Notes under the pieces: model-generated
What the model was told of the DNA's origin: nothing
The model's input: the letters and a program-made list of their open reading frames with translations, nothing else
The model's database searches: none
DNA from: Paracandidimonas soli
GTDB taxonomy: Bacteria; Pseudomonadota; Gammaproteobacteria; Burkholderiales; Burkholderiaceae_B
Length of the DNA: 64,000 bases
Reading direction: 5' to 3'
Assembly (NCBI RefSeq): GCF_004342005.1
Contig: NZ_SMBX01000004.1
Span: forward strand, 248,001 to 312,000
Program-made: the position numbers and the translations under genes
In this document: positions 28,400 through 37,224 of the stretch, piece after piece
Numbering within the stretch: the first letter of the stretch is position 1
Layout of the letters: each line of letters begins with the position of its first letter

Positions 28400-29488
28400 T
28401 TAGGCGTTCGTGCCGGGGAAGGTGTCTTCGAACTGCTGGACGTCTCCCGTGAGCGAACTATCGTAGCCGGCCAGTTGCCCGATATAGCTGCGATATTCCC
28501 TGCTTTGCATGATCTGCAGCAGGGCCTGCATCGAAGGGTTGTCCAGGTTCCTGCGATCCAGCGCGAAGAAATAGCGCTCCTTGACCAGGGGAATGAAGTC
28601 GAGCCCGAAGCGGCGCGCCGCGGTCTCCACGCCGATGCCTACGTCCGCCATGCCGCTGGCGATATGCGCGGCAATCGCCATATGCGTGAATTCGTTGGTG
28701 TCGTATCCCTGGACCTGGTGCTCGCCTATGCCCTGTTCCGCGAGCATCAGGCCTGTGAGGCGGCGCGTGCTGGAACCGATCTGGCGATTGACGAAGCGCA
28801 CATCGTTGCGGGCCAGGTCCGCGATGCCCCGGATCTTCTTGGGGTTGCCCGCCTCGACGAACAGGCCGGCGTTGCGCACGGCCAGGTGGATCAGGCAGTG
28901 CTGCTTCGGACGTATCCAGTCCAGGTAGTGGGCGAGTATGTCCGGCTCGAACCGGCCCAGGGGGATCTGGAACCCGGCCAGGTCGCACTCGTGGCGTTCC
29001 AGGGATGCCAGCGCTTCGCTAGCCGTGCGGTAGCGCAGTTCCATGCCCGGGCTTCTGCCTTCCATGTGCTGCATCAGGGCCTCGACGGCGAAGCCGTGGC
29101 TGGCGTGCAGTCGCAAAGGCTGGTCATTCCGGGGCAGCAGTCGCTCCAGCTCTTCCTGCAGTTCCGATGCCAGGCTTTCCAGCGTGGGCATGAGCCGGGC
29201 CTCGATCCTGCGGTTGGCCCAGAGCAGGCGTGAGGCGAAGGGTGTCAGCGCAGTGCCCTGGCGCCGCCGGGTCAGCAGCAAGGGAACGCCGAAGAGCGCC
29301 TCGAAGCGCCGCAGCGTGCCCCAGGCATGGCGATAGGACAGATTGCAGGCCTTGCATGCGCCCGTGATATTGCCGGTGGCATCGATGGCGGCAAGCAGGG
29401 ACAGCACCTCGGACAGGGAAATGGCACTCGTCTTTTGCTGCAGCAGCCATTCCGGCTGCAGTCCGATGCGAAAAGATTTATATGTCAT
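28400..29488 (-). CDS. ModE-type DNA-binding regulator with periplasmic-binding-protein-like domain
   Basis: Predicted transcription factor of 362 residues. Residues ~15-110 form a ModE/LysR-like winged helix (AIDATGNITGACKACNLSYRHAWGTLRRFEALFG), and residues ~150-340 a PBP-like ligand-binding domain of the kind found in molybdate- or tungstate-related regulators. The ATG at 29486-29488 follows AGGA and is preferred to a longer frame. It diverges from fdsGBACD across 206 bp containing a 23-bp imperfect palindrome, so it most likely controls formate dehydrogenase in response to molybdenum or formate. Ligand unproven. Confidence 0.78.
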   Translation of the reverse strand: MTYKSFRIGLQPEWLLQQKTSAISLSEVLSLLAAIDATGNITGACKACNLSYRHAWGTLRRFEALFGVPLLLTRRRQGTALTPFASRLLWANRRIEARLMPTLESLASELQEELERLLPRNDQPLRLHASHGFAVEALMQHMEGRSPGMELRYRTASEALASLERHECDLAGFQIPLGRFEPDILAHYLDWIRPKQHCLIHLAVRNAGLFVEAGNPKKIRGIADLARNDVRFVNRQIGSSTRRLTGLMLAEQGIGEHQVQGYDTNEFTHMAIAAHIASGMADVGIGVETAARRFGLDFIPLVKERYFFALDRRNLDNPSMQALLQIMQSREYRSYIGQLAGYDSSLTGDVQQFEDTFPGTNA

Positions 29489-29531
29489 TTTTTTCCTATT
29501 GAGTGGCTTGATGAACGCTGATAAATTGTAA

Positions 29532-29554
29532 ATAAGGCGATCAAATCGCTTTAT
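29532..29554. promoter_or_regulatory. Candidate operator in the fds divergent promoter
   Basis: Arms ATAAGGCGAT (29532-29541) and ATCGCTTTAT (29545-29554) face each other around CAA, with one mismatch. It lies 44 bp upstream of the regulator start and 140 bp upstream of fdsG. A weaker ModE-like half-site pattern (GCTTTATA ... TAGTAAGC) overlaps its right arm. Confidence 0.5.
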
Positions 29555-29694
29555 ATATGAAATAGTAAGCATAAATAAAGCCTGCCGGATATTCAAGGCA
29601 GAGGACGGATTGCCGGCCCTGGCTGTATCGGCGCAGGGACGGCATCCGCGCCGGCGTGTCGTGCATGGCGGAAGACGGTTGCGAAGGAGAAAAC

Positions 29695-30255
29695 ATGAGC
29701 AGGAAAGCCAGCGTGGATCTGGCATCGACAGGCGGCGCGCGCGGCGGCAGTCTGTCGCTGGAAGAGGCGGCGCGCTTCGGCGATACCGCGATCGCTGTCG
29801 CTGCGAAGGCGATTGCAGCGCACAGGAATCGTCCCGGGGCCTTGCTGCCCATTCTGCACGATATCCAGGACGCGCTGGGTTATGTGCCCGAGGATTGCGT
29901 GGGCCTGATCGCGGAAAACCTGCAGCGTTCGCGCGCCGAAGTGCACGGCGTGCTGACCTTTTATCCTCACTTCCGCCGGGCGCCCGCTGCCGGCGCCGTG
30001 GTCGGCGTTTGCAGGGCGGAGGCCTGTCAGGCGCGCGGGGCCAACGAGCTGATCCGCCATGCGCAGGCGCGGCTTGGCTGCGGTTTCCATGAGGCCGGCG
30101 CCGATGGCGAAGCCACGCTGGAGCCGGTCTACTGCCTGGGATTGTGCGCGCAAGGGCCGGCGATCGAAGTCAATGGCGAGCGTCACGTCCATGTCACGCC
30201 TGAACGTTTCGATGCCATTCTGGAGCGTGCGCGCTACGGCGGCAGGGAGGCGTGA
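29695..30255 (+). CDS. fdsG: NAD-linked formate dehydrogenase gamma subunit FdsG
   Basis: NuoE-like [2Fe-2S] subunit of the soluble molybdenum formate dehydrogenase, 186 residues. Thioredoxin-like fold with cluster cysteines in VCRAEACQARG and CLGLCAQGPAI. The ATG at 29695 follows GAAGGAG. It begins the fdsG-fdsB-fdsA-fdhD-fdsD operon; its TGA overlaps the fdsB ATG. Confidence 0.92.
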   Translation: MSRKASVDLASTGGARGGSLSLEEAARFGDTAIAVAAKAIAAHRNRPGALLPILHDIQDALGYVPEDCVGLIAENLQRSRAEVHGVLTFYPHFRRAPAAGAVVGVCRAEACQARGANELIRHAQARLGCGFHEAGADGEATLEPVYCLGLCAQGPAIEVNGERHVHVTPERFDAILERARYGGREA

Positions 30256-31820
30256 TGGCGGCTACGATTTTCGTGCCCTGTGATTCGGCGGCATTGGCCG
30301 CCGGCGCGGACCGGGTGGCCGCCGCCGTCGAGCAGGAGGCGGCCAGGCGCGGGCAGGACGTGCGGGTCGTGCGCAACGGTTCGCGCGGCATGCTGTGGCT
30401 GGAGCCTCTTGTCGAAGTGCGGACGCAGGCCGGCCGCATCGCCTACGGGCCGGTGCAGCCCGGCGATGTGCCGGGGCTGTTCGATGCCGGCTGGCTCGAT
30501 GGCGGCGGGCATGCGCTTTGCCACGGTCCGACCGACGAGATTCCCTATTTGCGCGAGCAGGAACGCCTGACGTTCGCCAGGGTAGGCATTACGGATCCCT
30601 TGTCGCTGGCGGACTACGAGGCCCACGGCGGCTGGCGCGGCCTGCGCAATGCGCTGGACATGGCGCCGGAGGCCGTAGTGCAGGCGGTGATGAATTCGGG
30701 GCTGCGCGGGCGCGGCGGCGCAGCCTTTCCCACCGGCATCAAGTGGAAGACGGTGCTGAGCACCCCCGCATCGCAGAAATACATCGTCTGCAACGCGGAC
30801 GAGGGCGACTCGGGCACTTTCTCGGACCGCATGCTGATGGAAGGCGATCCCTTCGCCCTGATCGAAGGCATGGCGATAGCCGGGCTTGCGGTCGAGGCCA
30901 CGCAGGGCTTCATTTATGTGCGGTCCGAGTACCCGCATGCCATCGCCGCGCTGAATGCGGCCATCGACATTGCGCGGCGGAACAACTGGCTGGGAGACGA
31001 TATCCAGGGCAGCGGCAAGGCTTTCCATCTCGAAGTCCGCAAGGGAGCGGGAGCCTATATCTGCGGCGAGGAAACTTCCCTGCTGGAAAGCCTGGAGGGC
31101 AAGCGCGGCGTCGTCCGCGCCAAGCCGCCGCTGCCTGCGATTCAGGGGCTGTTCGGCCAGCCCACGGTCGTGAACAACGTGATTTCACTGGCAACGGTTC
31201 CGGCCATCCTGGCCAATGGAGCGGCATGGTATCGCGACTACGGCATGGGCCGGTCGCAGGGCACGCTGCCGTTCCAACTGGCCGGCAATGTCAGGCATGG
31301 CGGCCTGGTGGAAAAGGCATTCGGCGTGACGCTGAATACGCTGCTGCATGATTTCGGCGGCGGCAGCGCGTCGGGCCGGCCGTTCCGCGCGGCCCAGGTG
31401 GGAGGGCCGCTGGGCGCCTACCTGCCGGTATCGCAATGGGACACGCCCATCGATTATGAAGCGTATGCCGCCATTTCGGCCATGGTGGGGCATGGCGGCG
31501 TAGTGGCGTTCGACGATACGGTCGACATGGCGCAGATGGCGCGCTATGCCATGGAGTTCTGCGCCATCGAATCGTGCGGCAAATGCACGCCTTGCCGCAT
31601 CGGTTCGACGCGAGGAGTCGAGGTGATCGAGCGCATCGTCCGATCCGACGGCGAAGCGCGCGAACGGCAGCTTGCCTTGCTGAATGACCTGTGCGACACC
31701 ATGCTGGGCGGTTCGCTGTGCGCGCTGGGCGGCATGACGCCATTTCCCGTGCAGTCCGCCATCCGGCACTTCCCCGAGGATTTCGGCCTCGATCCGGCTA
31801 TGTCCGCCTGTGCGGACTGA
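30255..31820 (+). CDS. fdsB: NAD-linked formate dehydrogenase beta subunit FdsB
   Basis: NuoF-like diaphorase subunit of about 521 residues that reduces NAD+. An N-terminal thioredoxin-like domain precedes the FMN/NAD site (SGLRGRGGAAFPTGIKWKTV, CGEETSLLESLEGKRG) and the [4Fe-4S] ligands in ESCGKCTPCRIGSTRG. The ATG at 30255 overlaps the fdsG stop as TGATG, implying translational coupling; a GTG one codon earlier is also possible. It passes electrons from FdsA clusters to NAD+. Confidence 0.94.
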   Translation: MAATIFVPCDSAALAAGADRVAAAVEQEAARRGQDVRVVRNGSRGMLWLEPLVEVRTQAGRIAYGPVQPGDVPGLFDAGWLDGGGHALCHGPTDEIPYLREQERLTFARVGITDPLSLADYEAHGGWRGLRNALDMAPEAVVQAVMNSGLRGRGGAAFPTGIKWKTVLSTPASQKYIVCNADEGDSGTFSDRMLMEGDPFALIEGMAIAGLAVEATQGFIYVRSEYPHAIAALNAAIDIARRNNWLGDDIQGSGKAFHLEVRKGAGAYICGEETSLLESLEGKRGVVRAKPPLPAIQGLFGQPTVVNNVISLATVPAILANGAAWYRDYGMGRSQGTLPFQLAGNVRHGGLVEKAFGVTLNTLLHDFGGGSASGRPFRAAQVGGPLGAYLPVSQWDTPIDYEAYAAISAMVGHGGVVAFDDTVDMAQMARYAMEFCAIESCGKCTPCRIGSTRGVEVIERIVRSDGEARERQLALLNDLCDTMLGGSLCALGGMTPFPVQSAIRHFPEDFGLDPAMSACAD

Positions 31821-31836
31821 GACAAGGAGACTTCCC

Positions 31837-34710
31837 ATGCTGGAAACCGTACTGATGCGCGAGCGCGACCTGGGCACGCCGGCGCGAGAGTCCGCGCAAA
31901 CGGTCGTCCTGACGATAGACGGCTTCGAGGTGACCGTGCCGGAAGGCACGTCCGTCATGCGCGCGGCCGCGGAATATGGCATCAACATCCCCCGGCTGTG
32001 CGCGACGGACAGCCTGGAGGCATTCGGCTCCTGTCGCCTGTGCCTGGTGCAGATCGAAGGCAGGCGCGGCTATCCGGCCTCGTGCACCACGCTGGTCGAG
32101 GACGGCATGGTCGTGCATACGGAAACGCCGAAGCTGCGCGACCTGCGCCGCAATGTGATGGAGCTGTATATCTCCGATCATCCGCTCGATTGCCTGACCT
32201 GTCCGGCCAACGGCGATTGCGAACTGCAGGATATGGCCGGCGTCGTGGGCCTGCGCAATGTCCGCTACGGGCAGGACGGCGCCAATCACCTGGATGCCGC
32301 CAAGGACGAGAGCAACCCGTATTTCACCTACGATGCTTCCAAGTGCATCGTCTGCAACCGCTGCGTGCGCGCCTGCGAGGAAACCCAGGGCACGTTCGCG
32401 CTGACGATTTCAGGACGGGGGTTCGATTCCCGCGTATCCGCGGGCCAGGACCAGCCGTTCCTGGAGAGCGAATGCGTGTCCTGCGGCGCCTGCGTGCAGG
32501 CCTGTCCGACGGCGACGCTGCGGGAAAAAAGCGTCATCGACCTGGGCCAGCCCGAGCATGCCATCCTCACCACGTGCGCGTATTGCGGTGTGGGCTGCGG
32601 GTTCCGGGCGGAAATGAAAGGTCAGACGGTGGTGCGCATGGTGCCCTGGAAGGATGGCAAGGCCAACCGCGGGCATTCCTGCGTCAAGGGCCGTTTCGCC
32701 TGGGGCTATGCCACGCACAAGGAGCGCGTGCTCAAGCCCATGATCCGCAACCGCATCGACGAGCCGTGGCGCGAGGTGTCGTGGGACGAGGCGCTGAATC
32801 ATGCCGCCTCCGAATTCCGGCGTATCCAGCAGGCGCATGGCCGCGACTCCATCGGCGCCCTGACCTCGTCGCGCTGCACCAACGAGGAAACCTGGCTGGT
32901 GCAGAAACTGGTGCGCGCGGCCTTCGGAACGAACAATGTCGATACCTGCGCGCGCGTCTGCCATTCGCCCACAGGCTATGGGCTGAAGCAGACGTTGGGC
33001 GAATCCGCCGGTACGCAGACCTTCGATTCGGTCATGAAGACGGACGTGGCCATCGTGATGGGGGCGAATCCCAGCAGCGCCCATCCGGTGTTCGCTTCGC
33101 GCCTGAAGAAGCGGCTGCGCCAGGGGGCGAAGCTGATCGTCATCGATCCGCGCCGCATCGAGCTGGTCAGCTCGCCGCACATCAAGGCCGACTATCATCT
33201 CCAGGTTCGTCCCGGAACCAATACGGCGCTGCTGACGAGCATGGCGCACGTCATCGTGACGGAAGGCCTGGTGGCTGAAGACTATGTGCGCGAGCGCTGT
33301 GAAACCGAGGCATTCGAACAGTGGCGCGCGTTCGTGTCCCGGCCCGAGAATTCTCCCGAAGCCATGGAAGAGGCCACGGGCGTGCCGGCGGACCAGGTAC
33401 GAGGCGCCGCGCGTCTCTACGCCATGGGCGGCAACGGTTCCATCTACTACGGCCTGGGCGTGACAGAGCACAGCCAGGGATCCACGACGGTCATGGCCAT
33501 CGCCAACCTGGCCATGGCCACCGGCAATATCGGCCGGGAGGGCGTGGGCGTGAATCCGTTGCGCGGACAGAACAATGTGCAGGGTTCGTGCGACATGGGA
33601 TCCTTCCCGCACGAGCTGCCGGGTTATCGCCATGTATCCGATGACGGGGTGCGGAGCCAGTTCGAGGCGGATTGGGGCGTCGTGCTGCAGCCGGAGCCGG
33701 GCCTGCGCATTACCAACATGCTGGACGCCGCCCTGGAAGGCAGTTTCAAGGGGCTGTACTGCCAGGGCGAGGATATCGTCCAGTCTGATCCGAACACGCA
33801 GCATGTGGCCGCCGCGCTGGCCGCCATGGAATGCATCGTGGTCCAGGACCTGTTCCTGAACGAGACCGCGAAATACGCCCACGTCTTCCTGCCGGGATCC
33901 TCCTTCATGGAAAAGGACGGTACCTTCACCAATGCCGAGCGCCGCATTTCGCGCGTGCGCAAGGTCATGGAGCCGCTCAACGGCAAGGCGGACTGGGAGA
34001 TCACCGCCGCCTTGTCCAATGCGTTGGGCTATCCCATGGACTATGCTCATCCCAGTGAGATCATGGACGAGATCGCGCGGCTGACCCCGACCTTCGCTGG
34101 CGTCAGCTACGATAAGCTGGAAAGACTGGGCAGCCTGCAGTGGCCGTGCAACGACGATGCGCCGGAAGGCACGCCCACCATGCACATCGATGCCTTCGTC
34201 CGGGGGAAGGGCAGGTTCATGCTGACGCAGTATGTTCCGTCCGACGAGCGCAGCACGCGGAAACTCCCATTGCTGCTCACCACGGGCCGCATCCTGTCGC
34301 AATACAACGTCGGGGCGCAGACGCGCCGCACGCCCAATGTCAGCTGGCACAGCGAGGACTTGCTGGAAATCCATCCGCAGGATGCCGAGGACCGCGGCGT
34401 GGACAGCGGCGACTGGGTCGGCATCCGCAGCCGCTCGGGGGAAACGGTGCTGCGCGCCATCGTCACCGACCGCGTGCCGCCCGGGGTGGTCTACACTACA
34501 TTCCATTTCCCCGAGTCGGGGGCGAATGTCGTGACGACGGACAGTTCCGACTGGGCGACCAATTGCCCGGAATACAAGGTGACGGCGGTGCAGGTCATGC
34601 GGGTCTCGCAGCCTTCCGACTGGCAACGCAACTGGTCGCGGTTCAATGATATTCAGGAAATGCTTCTGAAAGCGCGAGAGACCGGCGGCCAGACCGTCGC
34701 CGGCAAATAG
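31837..34710 (+). CDS. fdsA: NAD-linked formate dehydrogenase catalytic alpha subunit FdsA
   Basis: Molybdopterin-dependent catalytic subunit of 957 residues oxidising formate to CO2. The N-terminus holds a [2Fe-2S] domain (CATDSLEAFGSCRLC), a His-Cys cluster (HPLDCLTCPANGDC) and two ferredoxin clusters (CIVCNRCVRAC, CVSCGACVQAC). Then comes the [4Fe-4S] CAYCGVGC of the DMSO-reductase fold and the active-site Cys in TCARVCHSPTG, where selenocysteine occurs in FdhF. The C-terminal MGD-binding domain is complete. ATG at 31837 follows AAGGAG. FdhD downstream would sulfurate its cofactor. Confidence 0.96.
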   Translation: MLETVLMRERDLGTPARESAQTVVLTIDGFEVTVPEGTSVMRAAAEYGINIPRLCATDSLEAFGSCRLCLVQIEGRRGYPASCTTLVEDGMVVHTETPKLRDLRRNVMELYISDHPLDCLTCPANGDCELQDMAGVVGLRNVRYGQDGANHLDAAKDESNPYFTYDASKCIVCNRCVRACEETQGTFALTISGRGFDSRVSAGQDQPFLESECVSCGACVQACPTATLREKSVIDLGQPEHAILTTCAYCGVGCGFRAEMKGQTVVRMVPWKDGKANRGHSCVKGRFAWGYATHKERVLKPMIRNRIDEPWREVSWDEALNHAASEFRRIQQAHGRDSIGALTSSRCTNEETWLVQKLVRAAFGTNNVDTCARVCHSPTGYGLKQTLGESAGTQTFDSVMKTDVAIVMGANPSSAHPVFASRLKKRLRQGAKLIVIDPRRIELVSSPHIKADYHLQVRPGTNTALLTSMAHVIVTEGLVAEDYVRERCETEAFEQWRAFVSRPENSPEAMEEATGVPADQVRGAARLYAMGGNGSIYYGLGVTEHSQGSTTVMAIANLAMATGNIGREGVGVNPLRGQNNVQGSCDMGSFPHELPGYRHVSDDGVRSQFEADWGVVLQPEPGLRITNMLDAALEGSFKGLYCQGEDIVQSDPNTQHVAAALAAMECIVVQDLFLNETAKYAHVFLPGSSFMEKDGTFTNAERRISRVRKVMEPLNGKADWEITAALSNALGYPMDYAHPSEIMDEIARLTPTFAGVSYDKLERLGSLQWPCNDDAPEGTPTMHIDAFVRGKGRFMLTQYVPSDERSTRKLPLLLTTGRILSQYNVGAQTRRTPNVSWHSEDLLEIHPQDAEDRGVDSGDWVGIRSRSGETVLRAIVTDRVPPGVVYTTFHFPESGANVVTTDSSDWATNCPEYKVTAVQVMRVSQPSDWQRNWSRFNDIQEMLLKARETGGQTVAGK

Positions 34711-34728
34711 AGCAGGAGAGCGGAACAT

Positions 34729-35679
34729 ATGGACGATACGGTGGATGCATCAGGGCGAAGCGGCGGGGATCGCGGCTTTTCCCCCTTGTCTTCGGCATTC
34801 GACGGCTTGCCGGACGATGCCGCGCCGGCGCGTGTCCGGACAGACGTGCGCCGCACCGTGCTGCGGGTCAATGAAGACATGGCGGAACCCGCCGGGGAGC
34901 AAACGGACCGGCTGGCGGCGGAGGTTCCCGTCGCGCTGGAGTTCAATGGCATCAGCTATGCGGTCATGCTGGCGACGCCGTCGGACCTGGAGGATTTCGC
35001 CACGGGCTTCGCGCTGACCGAGGGCATCATCAGCCGCGCGTCCCAGATCTACGGCATGGAGGTCGGCGAGTCGTGCGACGGCAAGGGGATCGTGATCAGC
35101 ATCGAAATTTCCAGCGCCAGCGAACACGCCCTGAAGATGCGCCGCCGCTCCTTGAGCGGGCGGACAGGCTGCGGGCTGTGCGGCGTGGAAGCCCTGCCTG
35201 ACGCTGTGCGTCCCATCGCTGCGGTCGAGGCCGATGTACGCGTGCGCGTGTCGCGCCTGTTCGAGGCGCTGCAAGCCATGCGCGGACGGCAGTCGCTGTT
35301 CCAGGCGACGGGCGCCACGCACGCAGCCGGCTGGGCGGATGAGGAAGGCCGCGTGCATTGCGTGCGCGAGGATGTCGGCCGCCACAATGCGCTGGACAAG
35401 CTGATCGGCGCCATGCATCGACAGCAGGAATGCGACCCGTCATCCGGATTCGCGCTGGTGTCCAGCCGCGCCAGCTTCGAAATGGTGCAGAAGACGGCGG
35501 CGGCTGGCATCGGAATGCTGGCGTCGGTCTCCGCGCCGACCTCGCTGGCCGCCGATCTGGCGGCGCGCCTGAACGTGGCGCTGGCCGGTTTCGTGCGCGA
35601 GCGCCAATGCGTGCTGTATGCGCATGCGCACCGATTTGCCGTGCGCGAGGCCATGGTCCCGGAGGAAGGCGCGAAATGA
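34729..35679 (+). CDS. fdhD: Formate dehydrogenase sulfurtransferase FdhD (FdsC)
   Basis: Transfers sulfur to the molybdenum cofactor of FdsA. The 316-residue protein has the FdhD core: LEDFATGFALTEGII, the Cys-x-x-Cys motif in SGRTGCGLCGVEAL and EDVGRHNALDKLIGAM. The N-terminal 45 residues are variable. It lies 18 bp after fdsA and overlaps the fdsD start by 4 bp, so it is the fourth gene of the operon. FdhD is the usual resident of this position in the fds operon (called fdsC there). Confidence 0.93.
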   Translation: MDDTVDASGRSGGDRGFSPLSSAFDGLPDDAAPARVRTDVRRTVLRVNEDMAEPAGEQTDRLAAEVPVALEFNGISYAVMLATPSDLEDFATGFALTEGIISRASQIYGMEVGESCDGKGIVISIEISSASEHALKMRRRSLSGRTGCGLCGVEALPDAVRPIAAVEADVRVRVSRLFEALQAMRGRQSLFQATGATHAAGWADEEGRVHCVREDVGRHNALDKLIGAMHRQQECDPSSGFALVSSRASFEMVQKTAAAGIGMLASVSAPTSLAADLAARLNVALAGFVRERQCVLYAHAHRFAVREAMVPEEGAK

Positions 35680-35930
35680 GCGGTCACGGGAACCTGGTGC
35701 GCATGGCCAACCGGATCGGGCAGTTTTTCGAGGCTTATCCGGACGAGCAGGAAGCGCTGGAGGGTATCGCGAATCATATCGAGAAGTTCTGGGAGCCGCG
35801 CATGCGCAGGCAATTGCTGGACTTTCTCGACGCGCATCCGGATGGACGGAGTCCCGGGGAGGAATCCCTGCGTCCTCTCGTGTTCAAGGCTGTCAGTCAG
35901 CATCGGGTGCGATTGAGCCCCGGCAATTGA
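35676..35930 (+). CDS. fdsD: Formate dehydrogenase delta subunit FdsD
   Basis: Small 84-residue subunit associated with maturation or stability of the FdsABG complex. The sequence (NLVRMANRIGQFFEAYPDEQEALEGIANHIEKFWEPRMRRQLLDFL) contains the FdsD family's conserved motif near the start and the WEPRMR core. ATG at 35676 overlaps the fdhD TGA as ATGA. Last gene of the operon. Confidence 0.92.
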   Translation: MSGHGNLVRMANRIGQFFEAYPDEQEALEGIANHIEKFWEPRMRRQLLDFLDAHPDGRSPGEESLRPLVFKAVSQHRVRLSPGN

Positions 35931-35996
35931 AGCCTGCCGCCGACGTGGCGCCATGGGGCTTGTGCCCGGCGCTGGCGGGCTCGGGGCCAGGCAGCC

Positions 35997-36983
35997 CTAG
36001 TCCGGGCGGACGGTTCGCGAAGCGATTTCGGGCACGAAGCGGTAGAGCAGATTGGGCTCACTGGCCAGGTAGATCGTGCCGTCCGCGCCCAGCGCAAGGC
36101 CTTCGGCCTGCGGCATGAGAGGATCTCCGGAGCGGGCCCCGATGCGTTGCGTGCTCACGGGTATGCCCTGGGAGTCGAATTCGAGCAAGGTCTGCGACTG
36201 CTCGCTGAGCACCAGCAGATGGCCCTTTTCGGTGTCGAACTCCACGGAAGACAGGTCCCTGGCGAATTGTGCGCTATCCAGCCAGCGGCTCAGGTCGTGC
36301 ACCACGGCATGTTCCGTGCTGCAGTCCGCGGATGCCGAAGGGCATAGATTGTCGATACGGAACAGGGCGCGCGGCGACTGTTCTTTGACCGCATACAACT
36401 GATCCCGGACGGAGTCGTATCCCAGTCCTTCCAGGCCGGAGTTGTCATCCTCGGGCGGGATCAGGCGCAGCGATGGCGCACCCTGCAGGTCGATGGGGCC
36501 GGGCTGATCGGGCAGGCGCAGCAGGAGAATGTCGCCCTGTTTCTCGCTGCTTACCGCGACGCGCCCCTGTCCCAGGTAGGCGATGCCTTCGGCATCGGAA
36601 ATTCCGTGCAGCGGATAGCTATGGCTATAGCCGCCATCCAGGGACAGCGCCACGATTGCGGCCGGACGGTTGATGACTCCGAGCAGCAGGTTCCGGTCAT
36701 CGGCCAGGCTAAGCCCGGACAGATTGCTCTCGATTTCGGGGATGGCGCGCACGGATGCCAGCCGGTAGCCGGGCAGCCAGCGGGCGTGGCTCCGCCAGGC
36801 GGATTGGTTCCACAAGGCCTTGTCCGCGTGATTGCCCGCCAGCATGCTGATCAGGCTGTCATGCCAATGCAGATTGCGAATGGCATGATAGGCGCCGAAG
36901 GCAAGCGCTCCTGTCAGGGGAAGTGCGATGAGCAGGTGCCGGAAGATGCGGGCGGATCGTTGGGCGATGCGTGAGCGGGTCAA
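35997..36983 (-). CDS. SdiA-regulated (YjiK-like) beta-propeller protein
   Basis: A 328-residue exported or membrane-anchored protein: an N-terminal hydrophobic segment (LLIALPLTGALAFGAYHAI, about residues 17-35) and a YjiK/SdiA-regulated domain of beta-propeller type with DAEGIAYLGQGRVAVSSEKQGDI, NSGLEGLGYDSVRDQLYAVKEQSP and QAEGLALGADGTIYLASEPNLLYRF. Family members are called SdiA-regulated from E. coli, but function is unknown. It converges on fdsD and is not part of that operon. The ATG at 36983 begins a basic N-terminus typical of signal anchors. Confidence 0.8.
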   Translation of the reverse strand: MTRSRIAQRSARIFRHLLIALPLTGALAFGAYHAIRNLHWHDSLISMLAGNHADKALWNQSAWRSHARWLPGYRLASVRAIPEIESNLSGLSLADDRNLLLGVINRPAAIVALSLDGGYSHSYPLHGISDAEGIAYLGQGRVAVSSEKQGDILLLRLPDQPGPIDLQGAPSLRLIPPEDDNSGLEGLGYDSVRDQLYAVKEQSPRALFRIDNLCPSASADCSTEHAVVHDLSRWLDSAQFARDLSSVEFDTEKGHLLVLSEQSQTLLEFDSQGIPVSTQRIGARSGDPLMPQAEGLALGADGTIYLASEPNLLYRFVPEIASRTVRPD

Positions 36984-37224
36984 GGTTTCGGGCCTGCTGG
37001 TGAAGCGAAGCGGCTTGCGGAAAGCTTCATTCTATAGGAGCTCCGAGTTTTTGCGAAACTGGAACTTTATTGTAAATGTTTCTATTTGTCATTGATTTCA
37101 TGAGGGATTTTTTCTTTTTGCAAATGTAAATACGGGCTGCAAGGGTGTTCGAGCACCGCCATGGCCGGTATGATTTTTCTTTTTTGCGAACGATGGACAT
37201 TCGCGTTCATCTTCGGGGAGATCA
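36984..37224. other. AT-rich intergenic region upstream of the DUF481 gene
   Basis: This 241-bp gap separates divergent genes and is notably AT-rich between about 37050 and 37200. It must hold both promoters; no confident -10/-35 pair, palindrome or RNA gene was recognised. Confidence 0.5.

Noticed and set aside
32410-34728. Minus-strand open frame of 772 codons over fdsA
   Set aside because: Fully contained in the conserved formate dehydrogenase alpha gene on the other strand; no credible protein features.
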